DNA from: Haloarculaceae archaeon
GTDB lineage: Archaea; Halobacteriota; Halobacteria; Halobacteriales; Haloarculaceae
Assembly: GCA_028274885.1 (NCBI GenBank)
Contig: JAQCMX010000164.1
Coordinates: forward strand, 1 to 6,724
Direction: 5' to 3'
DNA: 6,724 nucleotides
Shown here piece after piece: positions 6,550-6,724 of the stretch. The position numbers and the translations under genes are program-made. Every line of letters begins with the position of its first letter. Position 1 is the stretch's first letter. The notes under the pieces were generated by a model. That model was not told the origin of the DNA and did no database searches. It saw nothing but the letters and a program-made list of their open reading frames with translations.

Positions 6550-6724
6550 TCATCGCCCAATCTGTGACCGAACGACCATCCGGAACGCCGACAGCCAGAC
6601 TGTCGTCACGTTGCCGACGCCATCGGCGGTCTCGGCGTGTCGGACGATGGGCAGGATAACGCCACCGGCCGCGAGTAGTCCGGCAGTCCCGGCCCCACCG
6701 TAGACCGGGGCTACAAGGATCGCC
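6550..6724 (-). CDS. C-terminus of an unidentified membrane protein (5' end outside the window)
   Basis: A minus-strand frame is open from the right edge (first full codon at 6723) to a TGA at 6550-6552, giving 57 residues. It starts with a run of about 26 hydrophobic and small residues (AILVAPVYGGAGTAGLLAAG, continuing GVILPIV), which looks like one long or two short membrane helices. A polar segment RHAETADGVGN and an amphipathic, Arg-ending tail (WLSAFRMVVRSQIGR) follow. The next gene starts 85 bases downstream on the same strand. The pattern is that of a polytopic or tail-anchored membrane protein. With sugar-nucleotide genes next to it, a membrane glycosyltransferase is a reasonable guess, but nothing in these 57 residues identifies a family. 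Confidence 0.7.
   Translation of the reverse strand, partial: AILVAPVYGGAGTAGLLAAGGVILPIVRHAETADGVGNVTTVWLSAFRMVVRSQIGR

Noticed and set aside
6465..6560. A 32-residue N-terminal extension of the nucleotidyltransferase
   Set aside because: The family starts a few residues before VVLAAGEGTR. The extension overlaps the end of the upstream gene and includes the candidate promoter, so the ATG at 6464 is preferred.
5268..6659. A 463-codon plus-strand frame opposite the nucleotidyltransferase
   Set aside because: It is the mirror of a clear minus-strand gene with strong family motifs. Long antisense frames are expected in GC-rich DNA, and its translation (Arg-, His- and Pro-rich, no hydrophobic pattern) looks like no folded protein.
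1..6724. Mobile elements, CRISPR arrays, tRNA or rRNA genes, defence systems
   Set aside because: The window is almost filled by five coherent protein genes with short gaps. No transposase motif, terminal inverted repeats, regularly spaced repeats or tRNA-like fold was seen.

Overview
The window reads as haloarchaeal (class Halobacteria) chromosome. The DNA is GC-rich, the proteins are strongly acidic (Asp/Glu-rich), lysine is scarce, and one intergenic gap carries an archaeal TATA box placed for leaderless transcription. Genus cannot be told from the sequence. All five genes lie on the minus strand, so transcription runs from high to low coordinates; gaps are short (59 to 85 bp) and there is no stretch over 300 bases without a gene.

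In transcription order: (1) the last 57 residues of a membrane protein enter from the right edge (6550-6724). (2) A 397-residue sugar-1-phosphate nucleotidyltransferase with a C-terminal left-handed beta-helix follows (5271-6464); it is GlmU-like, but the acetyltransferase half has lost the motifs that mark archaeal GlmU. (3) GlmS, glutamine:fructose-6-phosphate aminotransferase, is complete with all expected catalytic residues (3421-5211). (4) PurL, the large subunit of FGAM synthase in purine synthesis, is the short archaeal/Gram-positive type (1186-3351). (5) A 374-residue-plus protein runs off the left edge (1-1124). It has a globular N-terminal half, which I read as two tandem PH-like domains and which resembles haloarchaeal DUF7115 proteins, then a long acidic disordered linker and the start of a coiled coil.

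GlmS makes glucosamine-6-phosphate and the nucleotidyltransferase would charge a sugar-1-phosphate, so these two probably supply amino-sugar nucleotides for surface glycans or protein glycosylation. The mutase step between them (GlmM) is not in the window. PurL is a separate pathway but shares dependence on glutamine nitrogen: GlmS has its own glutaminase domain, whereas this PurL needs PurQ and PurS, which are not here. The left-edge gene has the clearest promoter of its own and is probably a separate transcription unit.

No mobile element, RNA gene, CRISPR array or obvious new multi-gene system is visible. The points most worth a second look are the degenerate acetyltransferase half of the nucleotidyltransferase, the internal duplication in the left-edge protein, and the tandem repeat next to that gene's TATA box.
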